A stretch of 5,630 nucleotides of DNA from Promethearchaeota archaeon. Lineage in GTDB: Archaea; Asgardarchaeota; Lokiarchaeia; Sigyniarchaeales; SOKP01. The notes below the pieces were generated by a model, which did no database searches, was not told the origin of the DNA, and saw only the letters and a program-made list of their open reading frames with translations. A program made the position numbers and the translations under genes. Where the stretch lies: contig SDNM01000121.1 of the NCBI GenBank assembly GCA_004524385.1, forward strand, positions 1-5,630. Direction: 5' to 3'. Shown piece after piece: positions 1 through 5,630 of this stretch. The first letter of the stretch is position 1. Every line of letters starts with the position of its first letter.

Positions 1-1
1 T

Positions 2-787
2 AATTTTTGGGTATTAATTGCGCATATTGCTTATTTTATTGTCGGAACTATCTTGATCTACACGATGCAAATCACTACAGATGGTGATTTAACTATAATA
101 GAAGGCACAATGATGTGGGCAACTTTACTTGGTGTACACGCTTTTGGATATTTCTTCTACTATTATATAGATTCCATCGAAGGTGTAACAAAAGGTTTAA
201 TTGTCCATATTGCATTTTATGCCGCAATAATTGGATGGCTTATTTATGCATATACAAAAGTTCAAGAGGGGATTTTTTATCCACTCTATCCAATGATTCT
301 CTGGGGCATCTTAATCGCATTCCACTCGTTCATTTCGATAAAATGGGATGATATACTTAAGGGCTCTCTTGAAATGATCGAAAGACAATTTGGAGGGCTT
401 GATAAATACGAATTACGGGCGAAAGCAAAGCGATTATTTTTCTGGCAATGGTCTTTGATGGCACATATTGCAATCTATGCCGTTGGCTTGGTATTAATTG
501 GTATAACAATGGCAATTGAGTCAGTGAACATTGCATTATTAATACATCCAGCAATGGGATGGGGAATAGCGATTGCGATTCATAGCTCTTTTTATATCAT
601 TCATCTTAAAAACATCCAAGGTTTCTGGAAAGGGACATTTGCCATCCATTTAGCAACCTATATCTCAGTGGGTATTTACTTAATCATTCTTAATGCAATG
701 ATAGGCGGATATCCATTTAGCGCAATAGCCTTAGTCGGTTGGGGTATTGGTTTGGGCATTCATTATATTATAGCTTATGTCCGGTAA
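2..787 (+). CDS. Tandem 2TM-repeat integral membrane protein, 5' partial
   Basis: The reading frame is open from base 2 to the TAA at 785-787 (261 visible residues). A TTG at 53 could be called as a start, but the frame upstream of it encodes a membrane helix (…AHIAYFIVG…) matching the later repeats, so the true start lies left of the window. The protein is almost entirely hydrophobic and is built from four two-helix units at about 2-172, 191-352, 446-610 and 626-784. Each unit opens with a helix containing H-(I/L)-A-x-Y/F and closes with a helix of the type (W)G-I-x-(I/L)-x-x-H. The paired histidines are 38-39 residues apart in every unit. A basic hydrophilic linker of about 30 residues separates units 2 and 3, giving a two-plus-two layout. 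This resembles the small '2TM domain' family, where the W-G-I-G-L-x-x-H signature is common; that family link is from memory. Function is unknown. Membrane anchoring or histidine-mediated cofactor binding are both possible. It converges on the next gene. Confidence 0.85.
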   Translation, partial: NFWVLIAHIAYFIVGTILIYTMQITTDGDLTIIEGTMMWATLLGVHAFGYFFYYYIDSIEGVTKGLIVHIAFYAAIIGWLIYAYTKVQEGIFYPLYPMILWGILIAFHSFISIKWDDILKGSLEMIERQFGGLDKYELRAKAKRLFFWQWSLMAHIAIYAVGLVLIGITMAIESVNIALLIHPAMGWGIAIAIHSSFYIIHLKNIQGFWKGTFAIHLATYISVGIYLIILNAMIGGYPFSAIALVGWGIGLGIHYIIAYVR

Positions 788-805
788 ATTCCTTAAATTT
801 TAATC

Positions 806-816
806 TTTTTTTTTTT
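806..816 (+). terminator. T11 tract, probable archaeal terminator
   Basis: An uninterrupted run of eleven T lies 18 bases after the stop of the membrane-repeat gene, in the 66-base gap between two convergent genes. No clear stem precedes it. Archaeal RNA polymerase can terminate on T-rich tracts alone, so this is the likely transcript end for the plus-strand gene. The minus-strand gene has no comparable tract in the gap. Confidence 0.6.
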
Positions 817-853
817 GAAATTAAAACTGGTATCACATCATCATCTAATAAGC

Positions 854-1486
854 TTAGCTTGTTATAACATACCCTTCTTCTTCCCAAGCTTTTCTCATTA
901 CGGGATTTCGCTTGAGAAAAGCGTCAACAACTTTCTTGGGTACGCGATTAAGCGGACAAGAGAGATTAACGCATCTAGGACATCTTCTCCCTAGTAAAAG
1001 CCCAAAAAAGACAATTAAACTAATCGAATAAAGTATTATAAAGATATATTGCCTCCCAAGAAACATAAAGATGTACGGATATCCAAAAAAGATAAAAAAG
1101 CCAACAAAAAGCTGAATTTTTTCAGAGCGATTCATAGGTTCGGGGTGAAATCTCCATACTTTGAGACTCAAATAGTTGCCAAAACAATGCAGCGATCTTC
1201 CTTTTTCGGCATAAAATGGACAATGGCTGCACAAGATTCGAATTTCCCAAAATTCAAAAAAAATGATTCCAAACGCAATCCATCCTAAAAGAAACCATCC
1301 ATAACCTGCTAATATAACTCCTGCAACAGCGGGTATGGCGAATAATAGAAATAATCCTATAAAATTTAGCAAATACCTTATTTTAAAATGACATTTTAGA
1401 TAACCTTTAATTATGCAATCATTACACTTAGATATAGGACGCCATGTGCAAATATCATAAGGATTTATTTGGTTCTTATTTCTCAT
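854..1486 (-). CDS. Four-helix membrane protein with three cysteine clusters, uncharacterised
   Basis: A 210-residue protein starting at ATG (1484-1486) and ending with TAA at 854-856. Ten cysteines fall into three groups: C13, C21, C24, C32 before the first helix; C86, C89, C101 between helices 2 and 3; and C169, C172, C177 after helix 4. Each group contains a CxxC. Four hydrophobic segments are visible at about residues 38-58, 62-79, 125-143 and 146-165. Loops 1-2 and 3-4 are very short, and the positively charged stretches all flank the Cys-bearing parts, so the three clusters are predicted to sit together on the cytoplasmic side. The C-terminal motif C-P-R-C-V-N-x-x-C-P-x-N resembles iron-sulfur or zinc ligand spacing, but no catalytic domain is recognisable. 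I recall similar Cys-rich membrane proteins without assigned function in archaea and anaerobic bacteria. No Shine-Dalgarno sequence is seen before the ATG; TATTATTCC precedes it directly. A redox or metal-binding membrane role is inference. Confidence 0.85.
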   Translation of the reverse strand: MRNKNQINPYDICTWRPISKCNDCIIKGYLKCHFKIRYLLNFIGLFLLFAIPAVAGVILAGYGWFLLGWIAFGIIFFEFWEIRILCSHCPFYAEKGRSLHCFGNYLSLKVWRFHPEPMNRSEKIQLFVGFFIFFGYPYIFMFLGRQYIFIILYSISLIVFFGLLLGRRCPRCVNLSCPLNRVPKKVVDAFLKRNPVMRKAWEEEGYVITS

Positions 1487-1589
1487 GGAATAATATAAAA
1501 ATTGAATTTTTTCTAATTATTTTATTCAGTACATTTAATAATTAATAACAAAAGAAATTCTTTCGGAACCAAATAAATTTATTATAATG

Positions 1590-1600
1590 TTTATATAATA
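1590..1600 (+). promoter_or_regulatory. TATA-box-like promoter element for the gene at 1660
   Basis: TTTATATAATA matches the archaeal TATA consensus. It lies about 60-70 bases before the ATG at 1660. With the usual TATA-to-start distance of about 25 bases, transcription would begin near 1618-1625, leaving an untranslated leader of roughly 35-40 bases that includes the ribosome binding site. The whole intergenic region is AT-rich, so chance matches are likely. The position, not the sequence alone, supports the call. A promoter for the divergent gene at 854-1486 must also lie in 1487-1659, but none stands out. Confidence 0.45.
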
Positions 1601-1613
1601 TCACATAATATCA
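1595..1613. repeat. 9-bp direct repeat at 10-bp spacing, possible operator
   Basis: ATAATATCA occurs at 1595-1603 and again at 1605-1613, separated by a single C. The 10-bp periodicity puts both copies on the same face of the helix. The repeat overlaps the end of the TATA-like box and runs up to the inferred transcription start, which is where an archaeal repressor would block the polymerase. In such AT-rich DNA a chance repeat is possible, although the shared TCA end adds some specificity. Confidence 0.35.
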
Positions 1614-1632
1614 AAAAGTTGACGCTTTTTTT
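1613..1632 (+). other. Weak hairpin followed by T tract in the leader
   Basis: AAAAAG (1613-1618) pairs with CTTTTT (1625-1630) around the loop TTGACG, and the T run continues to 1632. The shape recalls a short intrinsic terminator or attenuator just before a coding region. Five of the six pairs are A-T, so stability is low. Confidence 0.2.
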
Positions 1633-1643
1633 CATTGCTTATA

Positions 1644-1648
1644 GAGGT
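1644..1648 (+). promoter_or_regulatory. Ribosome binding site for the gene at 1660
   Basis: GAGGT is complementary to the pyrimidine-rich 3' end of archaeal 16S rRNA. It ends 11 bases before the ATG at 1660. It is the clearest Shine-Dalgarno-like match before any start in the window and supports that ATG as the start. Confidence 0.5.
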
Positions 1649-1659
1649 TAACAATTAGA

Positions 1660-2124
1660 ATGGTTATTCGCGAAGCCGGAATATTGTTTAGAGGATTTAC
1701 TTTAGCACAAGCGTCCTATCATAAAACTACCGAATTAGATATAGACAATGATCTTCGATCGAGTTTAATGACAGCGCTTGTAAATTTTGCTGAGGGTGTT
1801 TTTTCTGTAGATTCGGTAGAATATTTTGAAATGAAAAAGTTTGTTATCTCTTTTATTAAAGATCGGATTAAACCTTCAGATAGCGATGATCCTGAATCGA
1901 TAATTACTTATGCTATATTAGATAAAGAAAAAAAACTCGGGAAAATTATTAAAAAAATGGTTCGTCCCTCTTTAACGAAAATTGTACATCAGTTTAAATT
2001 GAAATACGACGGCAAAAATTTATCTGAAATTTCTCAATTCCGCGATTTTAAGCAAGAGCTTGATAACATTTTTGGTACAGATACTAAGACGATTGAGCAA
2101 AAGTTAAAAGGAACGTTTTTCTAG
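1660..2124 (+). CDS. Small putative longin/roadblock-like protein, Asgard type
   Basis: A 154-residue soluble protein from ATG (1660) to TAG (2122-2124), preceded by GAGGT and a TATA-like box. It opens with M-V-I-R-E-A-G-I-L-F, a short beta-strand start typical of the many small longin- or roadblock-like proteins in Asgard archaea, which often begin 'MIR-x-x-x-(I/V)-…-G'. The predicted order is two strands (residues 2-20), a helix around L-R-S-S-L-M-T-A-L-V-N-F-A-E-G (32-46), strands at 52-68 and 80-88, then a long basic helix at about 93-115 and a final helix at about 125-138. That is compatible with a longin beta-beta-alpha-beta-beta-beta-alpha fold. No signal peptide, membrane helix or enzyme motif is present. 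Relatives of this fold act as scaffolds or regulators of Ras/Arf-like small GTPases in eukaryotes and probably in Asgards. No GTPase gene is visible nearby, so the role here is inference. The family call is from the look of the sequence, not a search. Confidence 0.7.
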   Translation: MVIREAGILFRGFTLAQASYHKTTELDIDNDLRSSLMTALVNFAEGVFSVDSVEYFEMKKFVISFIKDRIKPSDSDDPESIITYAILDKEKKLGKIIKKMVRPSLTKIVHQFKLKYDGKNLSEISQFRDFKQELDNIFGTDTKTIEQKLKGTFF

Positions 2125-2138
2125 TCAATTTTTTCGAT

Positions 2139-2158
2139 AATACAGAGAATTCTGTATT
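2139..2158. terminator. Perfect 8-bp hairpin between convergent genes
   Basis: AATACAGA (2139-2146) and TCTGTATT (2151-2158) form a perfect stem with the four-base loop GAAT. It fills the gap between the plus-strand stop at 2122-2124 and the minus-strand stop at 2159-2161. On the plus strand it is preceded by T6 (2129-2134) and followed by T-rich sequence including T8 at 2167-2174, so the plus transcript may end here. On the minus strand no T run follows the stem. A hairpin in this position may also protect the 3' ends of both transcripts. Confidence 0.45.
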
Positions 2159-3100
2159 TTAGCACATTTTTTTTAAATACCAAAAAATTAATGGAAGAGC
2201 AATTGTTGCATCAGCTATAACTGTGGAGTATTTAGCCTTCTCATTTACTTTTCCCCATGACATCGCCTCTCTTAGAGTAGCTCCGCTTAACCCTCCTGGT
2301 TCTGGACGATCCATGGTTATTTGTATTGCGTATGTCGCAGAATTAGGGCAAAATTGCATTGACTGAAAAATAAAATTTTTTGGTACACCCCCCCCTATAA
2401 TGCATATCCCCGCAATTTTCGCATCCCACGCAATATTGACCATATCAAGCATATCTTTAAAATGATTTAAATTTAATTTTTGATGATGAAATCCTAATTG
2501 TAGTGCTAGACCTGAATCTGTAAAAGCTGGGCAAAAGATTGGGACATTTTTTTCGGCACAAATTTTAATAACTGAGTTTGAATTCTCTGGCAACTGCTCC
2601 CCAAGATATTTTAAAAAGGAACTAACTGTCATTTCATTATCAGGGATTTTTAACTGAGATACAAAATCTTCAATCCCTTCATATACTTTATTCGGCATAA
2701 AAACATCATAAATTCTATTCATTTCTTGCTTATGTAAATCAATATCGCTAATATCTGAAATGCTGACACTTCCTTGAAGATGATGATAACCTAACGTTTC
2801 AGCAATATCATGGGTCAAATTAGCACCAGTAGTAACAAGAATATCTATATAACCTTCTTTAATAAAATCATAAATGATTCCCTGCATTCCAACAGGAACC
2901 ATCGCGCCAGCTAAACCAAAAAATTTCACACAATCCTTATTATCAACCATTTCTTTATAAATCTCACATGCCAATGCGAGTCTTTTGGCATTAAAACCTG
3001 TACCTAATAATGATTTTATTAGACTAGTAATATCCGTATCTTTATTTATTTTAAATTGATTTATTTCTTTTAATTTTTCTTTAAAATCTTTATCTGTCAT
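2159..3100 (-). CDS. dys: Deoxyhypusine synthase-like protein (DHS family)
   Basis: A 313-residue protein of normal length for this family, ATG at 3098-3100. DHS enzymes use NAD to cleave spermidine and transfer its aminobutyl group to a lysine of (e/a)IF5A. Visible landmarks are G-A-M-V-P-V-G (65-71), the NAD-site T-T-G-A-N-L-T-H-D (90-98), F-C-P-A-F-T-D-S-G (189-197), G-G-G-V-P-K-N (236-242) and E-A-M-S-W-G-K (278-284). K284 aligns with the catalytic Lys329 of human DHS, W282 with Trp327, E278 with Glu323 and D195 with Asp238. In contrast, N242 replaces active-site His288, and P268 stands where human has Asp313. The stretch P-K-N-F together with P-G-G-L-S-G-A is what I recall from the 'DHS-like' group of cyanobacteria and other prokaryotes, some of which are linked to homospermidine formation. 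So a DHS-family fold and chemistry are well supported, while the acceptor (aIF5A or putrescine) is uncertain and the symbol is family-level. The start lies inside the 3' end of the agmatinase gene with AAGGAT at 3105-3110, suggesting translational coupling. Confidence 0.93.
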   Translation of the reverse strand: MTDKDFKEKLKEINQFKINKDTDITSLIKSLLGTGFNAKRLALACEIYKEMVDNKDCVKFFGLAGAMVPVGMQGIIYDFIKEGYIDILVTTGANLTHDIAETLGYHHLQGSVSISDISDIDLHKQEMNRIYDVFMPNKVYEGIEDFVSQLKIPDNEMTVSSFLKYLGEQLPENSNSVIKICAEKNVPIFCPAFTDSGLALQLGFHHQKLNLNHFKDMLDMVNIAWDAKIAGICIIGGGVPKNFIFQSMQFCPNSATYAIQITMDRPEPGGLSGATLREAMSWGKVNEKAKYSTVIADATIALPLIFWYLKKMC

Positions 3101-4013
3101 TTTGATCCTTATTATATTTGTCTGTAATAAATGATATAAATTCTATGATTAACTTGGCTCCCAAATTGCATGTTAAATTATTTTTAAGATCTAAGCTAGG
3201 AGAAATTTCAACCAAATCAAATCCTAAAATATTGAATTTTTTCGTTAATTCTTTTAAAATCTTCAATAATTCACGATAAGAGAATCCTCCCGGAATTGCA
3301 TATCCTGTTCCCGGGGCAATAGAGGGATCAAGAACATCAATATCAATTGATACATATAATTTTTTAACATTTGAGTTTTGAAAGTGTACCACAATATTAT
3401 TTATGTAATTTTCCATACCTTCTTCCATCAATCTATAAGCATCAAGATGAAAAATATTTTCATTCTTCGCAATTTTCAACTCTGGGATATCAATATCTCT
3501 TGTTCCTACTATAATAAGGTTTTTGTTGTTTATGTACTCTAAATCGTAAACTCTATGAGCGATTGTAGCATGAGAATATTCTCCTTTATCATATTTATTG
3601 TAAAGATCTAAATGAGCATCAAAAATCAAAACACCAAAATTGCTTTTTTTTTTCAAATTATCCCCCACTGCTTTTATTACAGGATATGAAGCGAAGTGAT
3701 CTCCTCCAATCATTATTAAAATTACTTTTTCATTCTGTTTATATATTTCATTTATGAAATTCTTAATTTCATATATATTATTTTCGATTTCAGTCTGCTT
3801 AATCTTCACGTTCCCTATATCGACAACTTTTAATTTAGGAATTTCATGCCCCCTTTCAGTGGTGAGTCCTAAATTACTTGAAACATCTCGTATTTTATCT
3901 GGTGCAAGAGCAGAATTTGATTGTGGAATTGTTGTTAAATAATCCCAAGGGATACCAAATATTACGAATTCTGTATCGGAATTAATGACTTCTCCGAAAT
4001 CGAAAAATGTCAT
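3090..4013 (-). CDS. speB: Agmatinase-type ureohydrolase
   Basis: A 307-residue ureohydrolase of normal length, ATG at 4011-4013 and TAA at 3090-3092. The family hydrolyses guanidino compounds with a two-manganese site; agmatinase converts agmatine to putrescine and urea. All six usual metal ligands are present: H106 in G-G-D-H, D132, H134 and D136 in F-D-A-H-L-D, and D224 and D226 in S-I-D-I-D-V-L-D-P. The P-G-T-G motif (234-237), S-H-A-T (147-150) and V-E-I-S-P (268-272) also match agmatinase-like members. Arginase, guanidinobutyrase and formiminoglutamase share this frame, but the adjacent DHS-family gene favours agmatine or an agmatine-derived substrate. In Haloferax volcanii aIF5A is reported to be modified first with agmatine and then trimmed by an agmatinase-like enzyme, which is another possible job here. 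The gene starts 24 bases after argS and overlaps the DHS-like gene by 11 bases. No Shine-Dalgarno sequence is seen before its ATG. An A10 run on the coding strand (3644-3653) encodes K-K-K near residue 122. Confidence 0.93.
   Translation of the reverse strand: MTFFDFGEVINSDTEFVIFGIPWDYLTTIPQSNSALAPDKIRDVSSNLGLTTERGHEIPKLKVVDIGNVKIKQTEIENNIYEIKNFINEIYKQNEKVILIMIGGDHFASYPVIKAVGDNLKKKSNFGVLIFDAHLDLYNKYDKGEYSHATIAHRVYDLEYINNKNLIIVGTRDIDIPELKIAKNENIFHLDAYRLMEEGMENYINNIVVHFQNSNVKKLYVSIDIDVLDPSIAPGTGYAIPGGFSYRELLKILKELTKKFNILGFDLVEISPSLDLKNNLTCNLGAKLIIEFISFITDKYNKDQNDR
3105..3110 (-). promoter_or_regulatory. Ribosome binding site for the DHS-like gene
   Basis: AAGGAT on the minus strand lies four bases before the ATG at 3098-3100, a little close but usable. 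It sits inside the last codons of the agmatinase gene, consistent with coupled translation across the 11-bp overlap. It supports this ATG as the start. Confidence 0.45.
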
Positions 4014-4037
4014 GATAAAAATTTAATTATTTAACTT

Positions 4038-5630
4038 TTACATCTCATCTAATGTTTCAATACCTAAAATGGTTAATCCAATTTTTATAACAATCTGAAC
4101 GCATTTTATTAGTAACAATCTTGCTCTTTCTAATTCTCTATTTTCTGAAATTACCTGGCACTCACTATAAAAAGAATTGAAAAGCTGACATAATGTTAGA
4201 AGATATTGAGGTATCAAATGAATTCCATAAATTTTTAAGGCAGACCCAATAATTTCAGGAAAAATATTTAACTGCTTAATGAGTTTAATTTCTTTTTCAT
4301 GTGTTAATAATTTATAATTAATGTCTAGATCAATCTTTTCTTCTGATTTATTAAATATTGATTGAATCCTCGCAAAACAATATTGAATATAGGGACCTGT
4401 TTCTCCCTCAAACGAAATACTCTCTTTTGGGTTGAAAATAAAATCGGATTTTGGATTATATTTCAATATAAAAAATTTTAAAGCAGCCATTCCAATAATT
4501 TTTGCTCGATATGATTTTTCTTTTTTTGAAAGTTCAGGATATCTTTCATTAACCTCTCCAAAAGCCAGATTTTCCATTTCTTCAATAATATCATCAGCAT
4601 CAACAGTAGTTCCTTCTCTACTTTTCATTTTTCCCTCAGGTAAACTAATCATTCCGTAAGATAAATGATATTTATCCTCCTTAAACCCTATCATATCTAA
4701 TACTGCAAAAAGTTGTTTAAAGTAAAGGTCCTGTTCGTTTCCAACAATATAGATGGATTTATCATAATCAAAGTCTTGTTTTTTTAAGTATGCCAAATAT
4801 ATATCTTGAGTTATGTAAATTGACGTTCCATCACTTCGAAGCAAAATTTTATCAGGTAGATTTCCTTTAGCTTCCAGTTTGGCTACAATAGCTCCATCAT
4901 TTTGTTTAATGATATTGGGGTTATCCAAATTTTTAAGAATTAATTTTTTTCCTTTCCAGTAGAATTCAGATTCATTATATACTTTATCAAAAGAAATTCC
5001 AAATTTATTATATGTCTCATTAAATCCATCTAAAGCCCAATTATTCATCTTCCTCCATAAAGCTCTAATTTGAGGGTCTTTATCTTCCCACAACTTTAAG
5101 ATTTTCTTAGATTTTTCCTCTAGCTCATCATTTTTTTGTACCATTTGATTGTACTTAACATAAAAATCACCAACAAAATGGTCAGATTTCTTATTTGGTT
5201 CAGTATTATTTCCCCATTCTTGATATGCAAGCATACTTTTGCATATGTGGATTCCTCGATCATTATTTAAATTAACTTGGAATACATGATGTCCCTTATA
5301 TTTAAAAAGATTTGAGAGCGTAGACCCTATTAACACATTTCTTACGTGTCCTAAATGTAATGGTTTATTTGTATTAGGTGATGGATATTCTATAACAATT
5401 TTTTCTGATTTTGACTTCTCTTTTTTGAGATACTCTCGAATTTTTCCATAATTTTCTTCTAAATTATAAATATTCTCAAGAATTATATCAGATTTGACTC
5501 TAAAATTTAAATAAGGACCCACTGCCTTAATCTCATCTATGTAATCAGGGATAGTTAATTCCCTTTCCAAATTCTTTGCGATTAAATTTGGATCTGTCTT
5601 CCTACTTTTCGCAAGTGGAAAACATGGATA
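4038..5630 (-). CDS. argS: Arginyl-tRNA synthetase, 5' partial
   Basis: A class I aminoacyl-tRNA synthetase that charges tRNA-Arg with arginine using ATP. 530 residues are visible, ending with TAA at 4038-4040. A TTG at 5568-5570 could be called as the start, but the frame stays open to the window edge and the residues before it (C-F-P-L-A-K, then D-P-N-L-I-A) continue the normal N-terminal additional domain, so the true start is beyond base 5630. Domains in order: the N-terminal domain with A-V-G-P-Y-L-N-F; the HIGH motif as H-L-G-H at 5346-5357 after P-S-P-N-T-N-K-P; the core R-S-D-G-T-S-x-Y-x-T-Q-D-I; the KMSKS-type loop as K-M-K-S-R-E-G-T at 4608-4631; and the C-terminal DALR anticodon-binding domain opening with E-G-E-T-G-P-Y-I-Q-Y and ending in L-G-I-E-x-x-x-E-M. 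All expected parts are intact. Archaeal ArgRS is usually about 550-640 residues, so only a short N-terminal piece is missing. It is the first visible gene of an operon with the agmatinase and DHS-like genes. The gene is noticeably AT-rich. Confidence 0.96.
   Translation of the reverse strand, partial: YPCFPLAKSRKTDPNLIAKNLERELTIPDYIDEIKAVGPYLNFRVKSDIILENIYNLEENYGKIREYLKKEKSKSEKIVIEYPSPNTNKPLHLGHVRNVLIGSTLSNLFKYKGHHVFQVNLNNDRGIHICKSMLAYQEWGNNTEPNKKSDHFVGDFYVKYNQMVQKNDELEEKSKKILKLWEDKDPQIRALWRKMNNWALDGFNETYNKFGISFDKVYNESEFYWKGKKLILKNLDNPNIIKQNDGAIVAKLEAKGNLPDKILLRSDGTSIYITQDIYLAYLKKQDFDYDKSIYIVGNEQDLYFKQLFAVLDMIGFKEDKYHLSYGMISLPEGKMKSREGTTVDADDIIEEMENLAFGEVNERYPELSKKEKSYRAKIIGMAALKFFILKYNPKSDFIFNPKESISFEGETGPYIQYCFARIQSIFNKSEEKIDLDINYKLLTHEKEIKLIKQLNIFPEIIGSALKIYGIHLIPQYLLTLCQLFNSFYSECQVISENRELERARLLLIKCVQIVIKIGLTILGIETLDEM

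Noticed and set aside
53..55. TTG as the start of the left-edge membrane gene
   Set aside because: The frame stays open to base 2 and the upstream residues form a repeat-like membrane helix, so the gene is cut by the window edge rather than starting here.
834..846. CATCATCAT triplet repeats in the convergent gap
   Set aside because: Only about three copies are present, with no dyad and no neighbouring copies, so this is best taken as chance.
850..860. Palindrome AAGCT-T-AGCTT at the stop of the Cys-rich membrane gene
   Set aside because: The loop would be a single base and the stem overlaps the stop codon, with no T tract after it on the minus strand; it is too short to call a terminator.
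1049..1288. Plus-strand open frame of 79 codons opposite the Cys-rich membrane gene
   Set aside because: It lies wholly antisense to a gene with clear helices and ordered cysteines, and its lysine-rich product has no recognisable features.
3644..3653. T10 run on the plus strand (A10 on the coding strand) as a frameshift site in the agmatinase gene
   Set aside because: The frame is intact on both sides, the run encodes lysines in a surface-like segment, and long A runs are expected in such an AT-rich gene.
4432..4659. Plus-strand open frame opposite argS
   Set aside because: It is antisense to the conserved KMSKS and DALR region of argS, so it is a shadow of that gene.
5568..5570. TTG as the start of argS
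   Set aside because: The frame continues to the right edge and the extra residues fit the N-terminal domain of arginyl-tRNA synthetase, so the gene is partial.

Overview
The window reads as a gene-dense, AT-rich stretch of an archaeal chromosome, most likely from an Asgard archaeon (Loki-/Thorarchaeia-like). The archaeal call rests on a deoxyhypusine synthase-family enzyme, an archaeal-style arginyl-tRNA synthetase, AT-rich TATA-type promoter sequence and T-tract ends of genes. The narrower Asgard guess rests on the small protein at 1660-2124, which has the look of the short longin/roadblock-like proteins abundant in Asgard genomes. No rRNA, tRNA, CRISPR array or insertion sequence was seen. 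No gap between genes exceeds about 175 bases.

Layout. Left edge to 787 (+): the 3' part of a membrane protein made of at least four tandem two-helix units with regularly spaced histidines; its start lies outside the window. 854-1486 (-): a four-helix membrane protein with three cysteine clusters predicted to face the same side of the membrane. 1487-1659: a divergent promoter region of 173 bases with a TATA-like box, a 9-bp direct repeat at 10-bp spacing and a weak hairpin. 1660-2124 (+): the small putative longin-like protein. 2125-2158: a convergent gap with a perfect 8-bp hairpin.

From 2159 to the right edge, all on the minus strand and in transcription order, lie argS (5' end cut by the window), an agmatinase/ureohydrolase (speB-like) and a deoxyhypusine synthase-like gene. 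They are 24 bp apart and then overlapping by 11 bp, so they very probably form one operon.

The operon is the functional centre. Agmatinase would make putrescine from agmatine. The DHS-family enzyme transfers aminobutyl groups, either to a lysine of aIF5A (hypusination) or, in relatives of this family, to putrescine to give homospermidine. Its active-site lysine is present, but positions near it differ from canonical eIF5A-type DHS, so its acceptor is open. With argS at the head, the unit ties arginine use in translation to arginine-derived polyamines or to aIF5A modification. The other three genes are uncharacterised families and no shared pathway can be read from them.
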